A DNA stretch of 64,000 nt from Sporosarcina sp. FSL W8-0480 (lineage in GTDB: Bacteria > Bacillota > Bacilli > Bacillales_A > Planococcaceae): the NCBI RefSeq assembly GCF_037963765.1, contig NZ_CP150166.1:718001-782000 (forward strand), given 5' to 3'. Position numbers and translations under genes: made by a program. Positions within the stretch are counted from its first letter, which is position 1. Each line of letters begins with the position of its first letter. Positions 33,130-40,503 of the stretch are shown here, one piece after another. Under the pieces are notes generated by a model that saw only the letters and a list, made by a program, of their open reading frames with translations, ran no database searches and was not told the origin of the DNA.

Positions 33130-33810
33130 GTGACCATACGAAATTGGATAAAATTCTTTTTTAATGCATTAATAATCGGAGGAATTGTCACGGCTATCAT
33201 CGGGTTGATAGTTCGTTGGGAGTTTTTCTCGCAATATTTGTCTGACGGGGAGTACTTGGAGTTCTTAGGAGCTTTCGTTTGGATGATTTTCCTTGGGTTT
33301 ACAATGAGTGTCGTTGCTCAAATGGGCTTCTTTGCCTACTTGACGGTGCATCAATTTGGCGTCAATTTGTTTAAATCATTGACGTTATGGAATTGGGTGC
33401 AGCTATTGATCATTGTAGTCGTCCTATTTGACCTTGTATTTTTCAGATTCCAGCTGACAGCAGGGAATACAGGGCGTACTCTTTTGTATATTACATTGTT
33501 GGTTTCATTGCTTGCAGTTTCCATTGTAACTGCATACTTTAAAGCAAAATGGACGAAAAAGCACACACTTATTTCAGCATTATTTTTCATGATTGTTATT
33601 ACGACCCTTGAATGGCTCCCTGCGTTGATGGTGCGTTCAGGAAATATCGATTCGTGGGTGACAATTTTATTATTCCCACTTCTTGCAGTAAATGCATATC
33701 AGCTACTAATGTTGCCTAAATACAATCGTCAGTCTGATGAAGATAAAGCAAGACTTGACGCTCGAAAGAAAGCAAGAAAAGCAAATGTAAAAACCGCTAA
33801 AGCAAAATGA
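33130..33810 (+). CDS. kbaA: KinB signalling pathway activation protein KbaA
   Basis: A 226-residue protein with six hydrophobic segments and a very basic C-terminus (ARLDARKKARKANVKTAKAK). Sequence and neighbourhood (between gerD and pdaB) match KbaA, which in Bacillus subtilis promotes KinB activity at the start of sporulation. GTG 33130 follows GGGGGAACTATACC. A dyad AACAA-AACG-TTGTT lies about 50 bp upstream, where a promoter would be expected. Confidence 0.9.
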   Translation: MTIRNWIKFFFNALIIGGIVTAIIGLIVRWEFFSQYLSDGEYLEFLGAFVWMIFLGFTMSVVAQMGFFAYLTVHQFGVNLFKSLTLWNWVQLLIIVVVLFDLVFFRFQLTAGNTGRTLLYITLLVSLLAVSIVTAYFKAKWTKKHTLISALFFMIVITTLEWLPALMVRSGNIDSWVTILLFPLLAVNAYQLLMLPKYNRQSDEDKARLDARKKARKANVKTAKAK

Positions 33811-33811
33811 G

Positions 33812-33856
33812 AAAAAGCACAGTTCATCCCTACTATGGGAAACTGTGCTTTTTTTC
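33812..33856. terminator. Bidirectional terminator between kbaA and the pdaB-like gene
   Basis: AAAAGCACAGTT (33813-33824) pairs with AACTGTGCTTTT (33841-33852); A-run and T-run flank both sides, so it can serve both convergent genes. Confidence 0.92.
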
Positions 33857-33861
33857 CTCGA

Positions 33862-34527
33862 TTACTCTGGTATTTTCTTCGTCTTGATCGACATATTAAA
33901 CAGCACATCCTCCAAAGATTTATATTGGCGGGTTTCATTGAGCTTAGTTAAATCAGCCAACGTTATGCGTTCTTCACGAAAATGAGGGATTGAAATGATT
34001 TCCCCTTCCAAAACGGGAGGCGGTTCACCCTTGCTCCATCGAACAGTCGAACCAAGCGCATTCACTTCTGTATCCCAAAGAGCATTACGTAAAGAATGGG
34101 GGAAAAACTCGTCCGAAGTCCTGAACCATAATGGCTTCGCACCAAATAGTTTTTCGTATTTTTCCAACTGTCCAATGAGAAGAGGAGTGTTTTGTTCATA
34201 CTCCAACCCCGCATGTCCCAAGAGTCCGGTCGGAATATTACGTTTCTTGATCATTTCTACAATTTCTGGAAAGCGATCTGCCCAATCCATATCAAGAAGA
34301 AGTAAAGGATAAGGAGCCTTCAACTCACGAATCAATTGCTCAATTTCCTCATCGCCAAAGGATATATTGATAGTCAATGCAGAACCTGACATCCCCCTGA
34401 CAATGACCTCTTGCGGCTCGTCCGTCAACCTGAATACCGATTTTAAGGAATCAGAGCCGGGTATGCTTGGAAAGATCAAGGCAGCGGCAGTGCAAACGAA
34501 AATGAGTAGTATTAGTTTTGCTCTCAA
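33862..34527 (-). CDS. PdaB-like polysaccharide deacetylase-fold protein, probably inactive
   Basis: A 221-residue protein with an N-terminal signal/anchor segment, starting at TTG 34527 behind AGGGGATG. It lies where pdaB lies in Bacillus and aligns with it along its length: ALTINISFGDEE with ALTFDISWGDD, a WADRFPEIV helix, then RTSDEFFPHSLRNAL. The aspartate that acts as catalytic base in the first motif is Asn here, the zinc-type histidine segments are not recognisable, and the final HAS-type motif reads IPHF. PdaB maintains the spore cortex. This version looks like a pseudoenzyme or strongly divergent member. The assignment rests on position plus a remembered alignment. Confidence 0.7.
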   Translation of the reverse strand: MRAKLILLIFVCTAAALIFPSIPGSDSLKSVFRLTDEPQEVIVRGMSGSALTINISFGDEEIEQLIRELKAPYPLLLLDMDWADRFPEIVEMIKKRNIPTGLLGHAGLEYEQNTPLLIGQLEKYEKLFGAKPLWFRTSDEFFPHSLRNALWDTEVNALGSTVRWSKGEPPPVLEGEIISIPHFREERITLADLTKLNETRQYKSLEDVLFNMSIKTKKIPE

Positions 34528-34576
34528 GTCACATCCCCTTTGAAACGCAATGTATAAATTACTTTATGATAAAGGC

Positions 34577-34606
34577 TTGACCGATATGATTGGAACATGT
34601 TAGTAT
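34577..34606 (+). promoter_or_regulatory. Candidate first promoter of the tRNA cluster
   Basis: TTGACC (34577-34582) and TAGTAT (34601-34606) are 18 bp apart, pointing toward the tRNA genes. Confidence 0.5.
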
Positions 34607-34640
34607 GGAAAAGTCGTTAAGATATAGTTTGAAATACTAG

Positions 34641-34669
34641 TTGCCTCACTTTGGATTTTAGGTTATACT
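34641..34669 (+). promoter_or_regulatory. Promoter of the tRNA cluster
   Basis: TTGCCT (34641-34646) and TATACT (34664-34669) are 17 bp apart, ending 40 bp before tRNA-Asn. Confidence 0.7.
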
Positions 34670-34708
34670 ATGGTTTGTCGTTGGAATATATAAAAATACT
34701 ATTACGAT

Positions 34709-34783
34709 TCCGCAGTAGCTCAGTGGTAGAGCAATCGGCTGTTAACCGATCGGTCGTAGGTTCGAGTCCTACCTGCGGAGCCA
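34709..34783 (+). tRNA. tRNA-Asn (anticodon GTT)
   Basis: 75 nt including an encoded CCA. The acceptor TCCGCAG pairs with CTGCGGA; the D-loop AGCTCAGTGGTAGAGC and T-arm GGTTCGAGTCC are standard; the anticodon loop is CTGTTAA. Confidence 0.97.
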
Positions 34784-34790
34784 TTTTTAT

Positions 34791-34866
34791 GCTTCCATAG
34801 CTCAGTAGGTAGAGTGCTTCCATGGTAAGGAAGAGGTCACCGGTTCGAATCCGGTTGGAAGCTCCA
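34791..34866 (+). tRNA. tRNA-Thr (anticodon GGT)
   Basis: 76 nt including encoded CCA. The acceptor GCTTCCA pairs with TGGAAGC; the anticodon stem CTTCC/GGAAG closes the loop ATGGTAA. It begins seven bases after tRNA-Asn. Confidence 0.96.
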
Positions 34867-34894
34867 GTGATCTTAAAGAAATTCAAAAATAGGG

Positions 34895-34923
34895 TTGCAT
34901 ACTGGATACAAATTTGTTACTAT
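34895..34923 (+). promoter_or_regulatory. Internal promoter before tRNA-Glu
   Basis: TTGCAT (34895-34900) and TACTAT (34918-34923) are 17 bp apart, between tRNA-Thr and tRNA-Glu. Confidence 0.55.
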
Positions 34924-34958
34924 AACATTTGTGCGATTCACACAAACCATTATTATAT

Positions 34959-35033
34959 GGCCCCTTGGTCAAGCGGTTAAGACACCGCCCTTTCACGGCG
35001 GTAACACGGGTTCGAATCCCGTAGGGGTCACCA
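34959..35033 (+). tRNA. tRNA-Glu (anticodon TTC)
   Basis: 75 nt including encoded CCA. GGCCCCT pairs with AGGGGTC (one G-T pair); the anticodon stem CCGCC/GGCGG closes CTTTCAC. Confidence 0.97.
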
Positions 35034-35172
35034 TGTTTGTTCCTTTTTTTATTTTATTGAACCAAGCAAGTCGAGGAAGCAATTGAGAGAAAGAGGGAGC
35101 GTACTCCAGTACGTGACCGAGTGAACGAAAGCAGCTGACAAAGAGATGCGCAGCTTATCACAATTTTAACCT
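35034..35172 (+). other. Structured 139-bp spacer inside the tRNA cluster
   Basis: No tRNA or gene is present. The segment 35065-35165 holds CGTACT-CC-AGTACG (35100-35113), AGCTG/CAGCT inverted repeats, and phrases such as GTGACCGAGTGAACGAAAGCAG that I associate with an element recurring near RNA genes in Bacillales genomes. Function unknown. Confidence 0.4.
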
Positions 35173-35257
35173 GGTGGGGTAGCGAAGTGGCTAAACGCGG
35201 CGGACTGTAAATCCGCTCCCTCAGGGTTCGGCGGTTCGAATCCGTCCCCCACCACCA
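35173..35257 (+). tRNA. tRNA-Tyr (anticodon GTA)
   Basis: 85 nt with the long variable arm expected for class II tRNA-Tyr and encoded CCA. GGTGGGG pairs with CCCCACC; the anticodon loop is ACTGTAAAT. Confidence 0.96.
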
Positions 35258-35300
35258 TCTATACATACACCTGGGATGCAGCATATCACGATATTAACAT

Positions 35301-35372
35301 TGGGGTATAGCCAAGCGGTAAGGCAACGGACTTTGACTCCGTCATTCGTTGGTTCGAATCCAGCTACCCCAG
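35301..35372 (+). tRNA. tRNA-Gln (anticodon TTG), CCA not encoded
   Basis: 72 nt. TGGGGTA pairs with TACCCCA, with G as discriminator; the anticodon loop is CTTTGAC. Unlike its four neighbours it lacks the CCA in DNA (followed by CTTTT), so it needs the CCA-adding enzyme. Confidence 0.96.
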
Positions 35373-35399
35373 CTTTTAATCTAATACACAAAATCCACT

Positions 35400-35428
35400 A
35401 AACCTTCCAAAAAGAAAGGTTTTTTTTA
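35400..35428 (+). terminator. Terminator of the tRNA cluster
   Basis: AAACCTT (35400-35406) pairs with AAGGTTT (35416-35422), followed by eight T. The stretch 35429-35701 before the next gene is AT-rich, with a TATAAT near 35516 but no convincing -35 and no gene. Confidence 0.88.
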
Positions 35429-35701
35429 TTTCTCCAAAACCTACTCCAAGTGCTTAATATGTTCATACATAAAAATGTTCGATAAAGAGATTAACGGATA
35501 CTATTAAAGGTATTGTATAATAGAAATACTTATTGAATAATGGGTGCAAAAGTTTTAACCATTGCCTAAATTTATGCGCCAATCAGTCTGCATTTTAATT
35601 TCCGGTTATTGATTAACTTTACATCTTACTATTATATGGAAAGTATTTACTTCAATTTGTGTTGTATATATGGTTTTCAGACTGGAGGAAAATAGTATCC
35701 T

Positions 35702-37429
35702 ATGCATGATTATATTGAAATGATGCAAAAATTTACGGCTGCCGAGAATAAGCAAGATGCGGAAAGCATGTTAGCCGATATTGCGTTCGCTTTGGATAAA
35801 TCAGCTATCGTTGCCATCACTGACCGTACCGGAAAAATAACATATGTAAATGAACTATTTGTTAAAATATCAAAGTATGAGGCACATGAACTAATTGGAT
35901 CTACCCATAAACTTATCAATTCTGGCCTGCATCCGAAGAAATTTTTCAAAGATATGTGGGCGACCATTGGCCGAGGGGAAATTTGGTCGGGTGAAATTCG
36001 AAATCGGACAAAGGATGGCAATTATTATTGGGTAGATACAAAAATTGTTCCCTTTTTAAATGAAAAAGGGATTCCTCAGCGCTATATCTCGATACGGTAC
36101 GATATTACGGAACGTATGCATATGAAAGAAAGGATACATCAGCTTGCTTATAACGATCAGTTAACCTCCTTGCTGAACCGTAAAGCCTTCAGCGAAAAGC
36201 TTTATACGGTATTGGAATCGGCCAAAACAAGACAATCCAAGTTAGGATTGGTTTATTTAAACATTGACCGTCTTCGGCATGTGAATGATTCTTACGGTCA
36301 CAAAATTGGAGACTATGCTTTATCTGTTATTGCAAATCGTTTAAAAACGATTCTCAGCGATGAGGATATAATCGGTAGAATTTCAGGTGATGAGTTTGCC
36401 TTTACGTTAATGGATGTTGTAAATGAGGAAGAAGCAGAGCAGTTAACTTTGAAAATAAAGTCTAACTTGGAAATGCCGATTCGTTTTGATGAAGAATCTT
36501 TCAGTATTTCCACAAGCTGCGGAATTGCACTTTTCCCGAAGCATGCCAAAACGCCATCGGATCTAATTTTGAATGCGGGAAAAGCACTTCATTATGTAAA
36601 GGAGCATGGTGGCGGAGACTATCAAATGTTTGAACCGCGAACTGCTGCAAAAACGTTGGAGCGAATCATTTTGGAGAACGAATTACGTAAAAGTGTCCAA
36701 ATGGGAAATTTCACGCTTGAATATCAACCGAAAATGAATTTGGTGTATGGTGAATTATCCGGAGTGGAAGCGTTGGTTCGTTGGAATCACCCTGACCTTG
36801 GCCGTATTCCTCCTGATAAATTCATCCCACTCGCGGAGGAAACAAAAATTATTCTTCCATTAGGTGAATGGATTTTACGGGAGGCCTGTAAGCAAGCGGC
36901 CGCATGGAAGAATCAGGGATATGCACCAATCCGCATTGCAGTAAATATGTCAACGGTCCAACTTGAGGACCCGGAAATCGTAGAGACGATTAAAAGAATT
37001 ATGTTGGAAGAGGGAGTCGGTCCTGAACAGATTGGGATTGAACTAACAGAAAGCTCCTTCGCGGATCGTGAGGAAATGCGATATACCATTCAACGAATCC
37101 GTGATTTAGGTATAGTGGTGGCTATAGATGATTTTGGAACGGGGTATAGTACTTTCAGTTACATCAAGGAACTACCTGCGGATATATTGAAAATCGACAT
37201 GTCCTTCATCCGTGATATCGATGTGAATGAAAACAGTCAAGCCATCGTTAAAGCGATTGTTACATTGGCTGATACAGCTGGGCTGAATGTAATTGCGGAG
37301 GGAATTGAAACGATTGAACAAGTAGGGATTCTTCAGCGACTCGGATGCCGGGAAGGACAAGGCTATTTGTATAGTAAGCCTTTACCGCCTGAAGAAATTG
37401 TATATACGTTTCAAAAAGTAGAAAAATGA
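35702..37429 (+). CDS. PAS-GGDEF-EAL domain protein (cyclic-di-GMP turnover)
   Basis: A 575-residue soluble protein. A PAS domain (about residues 25-140: DRTGKITYVNELFVKISKYE, RNRTKDGNYYWVDT) is followed by a GGDEF domain (about 150-310) whose signature reads GRISGDEFAF, i.e. SGDEF, and an EAL domain (about 325-570) with SGVEALVRWNHP, DDFGTGYSTFSYIKELP and VIAEGIETIEQ. The phosphodiesterase residues look complete, so c-di-GMP breakdown is likely, possibly tuned by the PAS domain and a regulatory GGDEF; residual cyclase activity is possible. GGAGG lies 13 bases before ATG 35702, a long spacing. No transmembrane segment is seen. Confidence 0.93.
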   Translation: MHDYIEMMQKFTAAENKQDAESMLADIAFALDKSAIVAITDRTGKITYVNELFVKISKYEAHELIGSTHKLINSGLHPKKFFKDMWATIGRGEIWSGEIRNRTKDGNYYWVDTKIVPFLNEKGIPQRYISIRYDITERMHMKERIHQLAYNDQLTSLLNRKAFSEKLYTVLESAKTRQSKLGLVYLNIDRLRHVNDSYGHKIGDYALSVIANRLKTILSDEDIIGRISGDEFAFTLMDVVNEEEAEQLTLKIKSNLEMPIRFDEESFSISTSCGIALFPKHAKTPSDLILNAGKALHYVKEHGGGDYQMFEPRTAAKTLERIILENELRKSVQMGNFTLEYQPKMNLVYGELSGVEALVRWNHPDLGRIPPDKFIPLAEETKIILPLGEWILREACKQAAAWKNQGYAPIRIAVNMSTVQLEDPEIVETIKRIMLEEGVGPEQIGIELTESSFADREEMRYTIQRIRDLGIVVAIDDFGTGYSTFSYIKELPADILKIDMSFIRDIDVNENSQAIVKAIVTLADTAGLNVIAEGIETIEQVGILQRLGCREGQGYLYSKPLPPEEIVYTFQKVEK

Positions 37430-37453
37430 ATAAATATCCGTAAATTTGTCGAG

Positions 37454-37482
37454 TTGAGCCATTCCCTTTTACGACTTATTAT
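37454..37482 (+). promoter_or_regulatory. Probable promoter of the arginase gene
   Basis: TTGAGC (37454-37459) and TATTAT (37477-37482) are 17 bp apart, 23 bp before the rocF start codon. Confidence 0.6.
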
Positions 37483-37504
37483 AAGTTTAGGGGGGTTGGT
37501 AAAA

Positions 37505-38410
37505 ATGAGAAAATTAGATATATCAATTATTGGTGTTCCACTGGACTACGGACAAAGCCGTAGAGGTGTAGATATGGGACCAAGTGCCATCCGTTATGCA
37601 GGAGCTATGAAAAGATTGGAAGCTATTGGACATAATATTCAAGACGAAGGCGATATCCAAGTAAGCGCTCTTGAAACTAAAAATCGAGAAGAAACAAATT
37701 TAAAAAACCTTGAAGAAGTTGTACAGGCAACAAGTGAACTTGCCAATCGAGTGGCAGGAGTAATCGAGAATGGTAGGTTTCCGCTTGTGTTTGGTGGAGA
37801 CCATAGCATCGCTATAGGAACGTTGGCTGGTTTAACTTCTAAATATAAAAACCAAGGTGTCATCTGGTACGATGCTCATGCGGATTTGAATACTGCAGAG
37901 ACATCCCCGTCAGGTAATATTCATGGCATGCCACTTGCGGTATCTATGGGACTTGGGCATGAAAGGCTTGTTAATACTTTCGGAGATGGACAAAAGGTAA
38001 AGCCGGAAAACGTTGTTATTATCGGTGCCCGTTCAGTCGACCCTGGAGAGCGTGCATTAATTAAAGAAAAAGGCATTAAAGTATATACAATGCATGAAAT
38101 CGATCGTGATGGAATGACATCTGTCATGAAAGGGGCTATTGAATACTTGAAATCCAAAAATCTTGATGGGGTTCATCTGTCATTAGATCTTGATGGGTTG
38201 GATCCACTATATACACCAGGCGTTGGGACACCGGTTCCTGGTGGGATCAGTTACCGGGAAAGCCATTTGGCGATGGAAATGCTCGAGGATTCAGGACTTA
38301 TCACTTCCGCAGAATTTGTGGAGGTCAATCCGATTTTAGATGAAAAGAACAAAACCGCGGATGTGGCGGTTGGCTTAATGGGTTCGCTTTTTGGCGAGAA
38401 ATTATTATAA
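37505..38410 (+). CDS. rocF: Arginase
   Basis: Arginase (301 aa) hydrolyses arginine to ornithine and urea. The manganese motifs are intact: FGGDHSIAIGT, WYDAHADLNT and SLDLDGLDP, with the substrate loop SPSGNIHGMPLA. ATG 37505 follows GGGGGGTTGG; the open frame from 37454 overlaps the promoter. It has its own promoter and terminator. It stands alone, without other roc genes, immediately upstream of sigW. Confidence 0.96.
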   Translation: MRKLDISIIGVPLDYGQSRRGVDMGPSAIRYAGAMKRLEAIGHNIQDEGDIQVSALETKNREETNLKNLEEVVQATSELANRVAGVIENGRFPLVFGGDHSIAIGTLAGLTSKYKNQGVIWYDAHADLNTAETSPSGNIHGMPLAVSMGLGHERLVNTFGDGQKVKPENVVIIGARSVDPGERALIKEKGIKVYTMHEIDRDGMTSVMKGAIEYLKSKNLDGVHLSLDLDGLDPLYTPGVGTPVPGGISYRESHLAMEMLEDSGLITSAEFVEVNPILDEKNKTADVAVGLMGSLFGEKLL

Positions 38411-38413
38411 TAG

Positions 38414-38445
38414 AAGCTGCTTGGATTTTTCCAAGCAGTTTTTTT
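38414..38445 (+). terminator. Terminator after rocF
   Basis: CTGCTTGG (38417-38424) pairs with CCAAGCAG (38431-38438), followed by seven T. Confidence 0.93.
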
Positions 38446-38506
38446 AATGAAAGGATAAGGAAAAAGTTCTCAAACTTTGGTAAAATATAAAATAACGATT
38501 AAAAAA

Positions 38507-38533
38507 TGAAACCTGTTGAACCCTTCAATCGTA
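38507..38533 (+). promoter_or_regulatory. SigW-type autoregulatory promoter of sigW-rsiW
   Basis: TGAAAC (38507-38512) and CGTA (38530-38533) are separated by 17 bp, the consensus for SigW. It lies 38 bp upstream of the sigW start, which fits autoregulation. Confidence 0.88.
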
Positions 38534-38571
38534 TAGAAGGAACAGCCGCATAGAGCGGAGGATGAAAGTCA

Positions 38572-39135
38572 TTGGATGAATTGGTCAATAAACGAATAAA
38601 TGAAGTGATCAAAGGCAATCAGGATGCATTCGGCGAGATTGTTTCTTTATTTCAACATCGGCTGTATCACGTTTGTTATCGAATGCTTGGCAATCCACAA
38701 GAGGCGGAGGATATCGCCCAAGAAGCTTTTGTACGTGCGTATGTGAACATACATACGTTTGATCAGAAGCGTAAGTTTTCCACATGGTTATTCCGGATTG
38801 CTACAAACTTATGTATCGACCGCATTCGAAAAAAGAAGCCGGATTATTATTTAGATGCGACTGTACCAGGAACTGACGGCCTTAATATGTATTCACAGAT
38901 TGCGGCAACAGGCGATTTGCCTGAAGAAGAAGTTGAGCGTATGGAAGCTCAGGAACGGGTCCAATACGAAATTGGCAGACTGCCCGAGAAATACCGGACA
39001 GTCATCATATTGCGCTATTTGGAAGAATTGCCGTTGCAGGATATTAGTGATATTTTAGAACTACCGTTAGGAACTGTAAAAACCCGAGTACACCGTGGAC
39101 GCGAGGCGCTCCGGAAACAGATGGGTAATATGTAG
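38572..39135 (+). CDS. sigW: ECF RNA polymerase sigma factor SigW
   Basis: A 187-residue ECF sigma factor. Region 2 (EAEDIAQEAFVRAYVNIHTF) and region 4 (LPLQDISDILELPLGTVKTR) are clear, and the wording matches SigW of Bacillus, which responds to envelope stress and antimicrobial peptides. The start is TTG 38572, ten bases after GGAGG. It has a self-recognised promoter and is followed by its anti-sigma gene. The pair lies upstream of cdaA-cdaR-glmM, as in Bacillus. Confidence 0.95.
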   Translation: MDELVNKRINEVIKGNQDAFGEIVSLFQHRLYHVCYRMLGNPQEAEDIAQEAFVRAYVNIHTFDQKRKFSTWLFRIATNLCIDRIRKKKPDYYLDATVPGTDGLNMYSQIAATGDLPEEEVERMEAQERVQYEIGRLPEKYRTVIILRYLEELPLQDISDILELPLGTVKTRVHRGREALRKQMGNM

Positions 39136-39148
39136 GAGGGAATTAAGT

Positions 39149-39781
39149 ATGAATACGTGTCAGGAACCAGTTATCCATTTAATGCACGCGTATTTAGACG
39201 GAGACATTAGCCGCCAAGACGAGCAACAATTGAAAGACCATTTATCGACATGCCCGCATTGCAGGGAAACGATGGATGAATTGAAAGTGTCGGCTTTATT
39301 CCTCCAAGGCGCTCCAAAGGTAAAAGCACCGGACGGATTTGTCTCAGGCGTGATGGCACGTCTCCCGAAAGAAAAATCGCAAGCAGGTATACAACGACAA
39401 TTACGCAGGCATCCAATGTTGGCTGCCGCTGCACTCTTTTTTGTACTAATGAGCGCCACATTCTTTTCCAATTTTAGCGACAACGAGCAGTTTTCAGTCA
39501 CCAAGCAACCGAATCTCGTCATTGAAGGCGAAACGGTTATTGTACCTGCTGGTGAGGTTGTGAAAGGCGATCTCGTTGTGAAAAATGGAAATCTCCGTAT
39601 CGAAGGGGAAGTCGACGGCAACGTAACCGTCATCCGTGGTTCAAAATATATGGCATCTACAGCTGTAGTTACAGGGGAAAGTGAAGAAATTGATCGAATG
39701 TTTGACTGGCTTTGGTATAAGATTAAAACGACAGTGAAAGATATCTTCCCCGCTTCGAAAAACGAGCCGGTCGAAAAATAG
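39149..39781 (+). CDS. rsiW: Anti-sigma-W factor RsiW
   Basis: RsiW (210 aa) holds SigW at the membrane until cut by regulated proteolysis. The N-terminal zinc anti-sigma domain has H-x3-C-x2-C (DHLSTCPHC); one transmembrane segment (LAAAALFFVLMSATFF) lies near residue 90, followed by an extracytoplasmic domain. ATG 39149 follows GTAGGAGGG; the open frame from 39095 overlaps sigW. The 13-base gap from sigW indicates one transcript. Confidence 0.93.
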   Translation: MNTCQEPVIHLMHAYLDGDISRQDEQQLKDHLSTCPHCRETMDELKVSALFLQGAPKVKAPDGFVSGVMARLPKEKSQAGIQRQLRRHPMLAAAALFFVLMSATFFSNFSDNEQFSVTKQPNLVIEGETVIVPAGEVVKGDLVVKNGNLRIEGEVDGNVTVIRGSKYMASTAVVTGESEEIDRMFDWLWYKIKTTVKDIFPASKNEPVEK

Positions 39782-39786
39782 AAAAA

Positions 39787-39824
39787 CAATCGCCTTCCTG
39801 ACAAGCGGGAAGGCGATTGCTTTT
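39787..39824 (+). terminator. Terminator after rsiW
   Basis: CAATCGCCTTCC (39787-39798) pairs perfectly with GGAAGGCGATTG (39808-39819), followed by a T-rich tract. Confidence 0.93.
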
Positions 39825-39867
39825 ATTTAAGGTATAGAACTGTGGGTTTTTCAAGGATATGATTTTT

Positions 39868-40327
39868 GCTTTCAAGAACTCTCTAAAGCGCTCAAGAAAG
39901 GCAATCCGTGCTCAAGCACTCCCCCAAGCGCTCAAGAAAGGCAATCCGCGCTCAAGAACTCCCCCAAGCGCTCAAGAAAGCCAAACCACGCTCAAGAACT
40001 CCCCCAAGCGCTCAAGAAAGCCAAACCGCGCTTAAGAACTCCTTCAAGCGCTCAAGAACTCCAATCCGCGCTCAAGAACTCCCCAAAGCGCTCAAGAAAG
40101 CCAAACCGCGCTCAAGAACTCCCCCAAGCGCTCAAGAAAGGCAATCCGCGCTCAAAAACTCCTTCAAGCGCTCAAGAAAGGCAAACCGCGCTCAAGAACT
40201 CCCCCAAGCGCTCAAGAAAGGCAATCCGCGCTCAAGAACTCCCCCAAGCGCTCAAGAAAGCCAATCCGCGCTCAAGAACTCCCCCAAGCGCTCAAGAAAG
40301 CCAAACCGCGCTCAAGAACTCATCCCA
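39868..40327 (+). repeat. Tandem array B: twenty-three 20-bp modules in alternating pairs
   Basis: From 39868 to 40327 modules of exactly 20 bp begin with GCGCTCAAGAA. The second half alternates between a CTCCCCCAA type and an AGCCAAACC / AGGCAATCC type, giving a 40-bp compound period. The first and last modules are degraded. The array lies between the rsiW terminator and the cdaA promoter. A 168-codon open frame over it (39908-40414) has no ribosome-binding site and is an artefact of the period. Confidence 0.93.
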
Positions 40328-40442
40328 CATACTGCAACAAAATCACACTACTATTCGTCCAAATACAGCAGTATATTGAAACCATGGGAACCAGTAAAAA
40401 CAACTGCCTTATAAATCCAATACTCTCGCTTTAACGGGAGCA

Positions 40443-40472
40443 TTGGAATGGGGCTATATGATATACTATAGT
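40443..40472 (+). promoter_or_regulatory. Promoter of cdaA-cdaR-glmM
   Basis: TTGGAA (40443-40448) and TATAGT (40467-40472) are 18 bp apart, just before the cdaA ribosome-binding site. Confidence 0.6.
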
Positions 40473-40503
40473 ATAAGAATTTGGGATGAAGGTGGGGAAG
40501 CGC

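Noticed and set aside
35054..35284. Minus-strand 76-codon open frame across the tRNA spacer and tRNA-Tyr
   Set aside because: It runs antisense through a tRNA gene; the peptide is of the kind often predicted by error near RNA genes.
39908..40414. A 168-codon open frame over array B
   Set aside because: Produced by the 40-bp repeat (all frames sampled every 120 bp); no ribosome-binding site, and a composition unlike the neighbouring genes.
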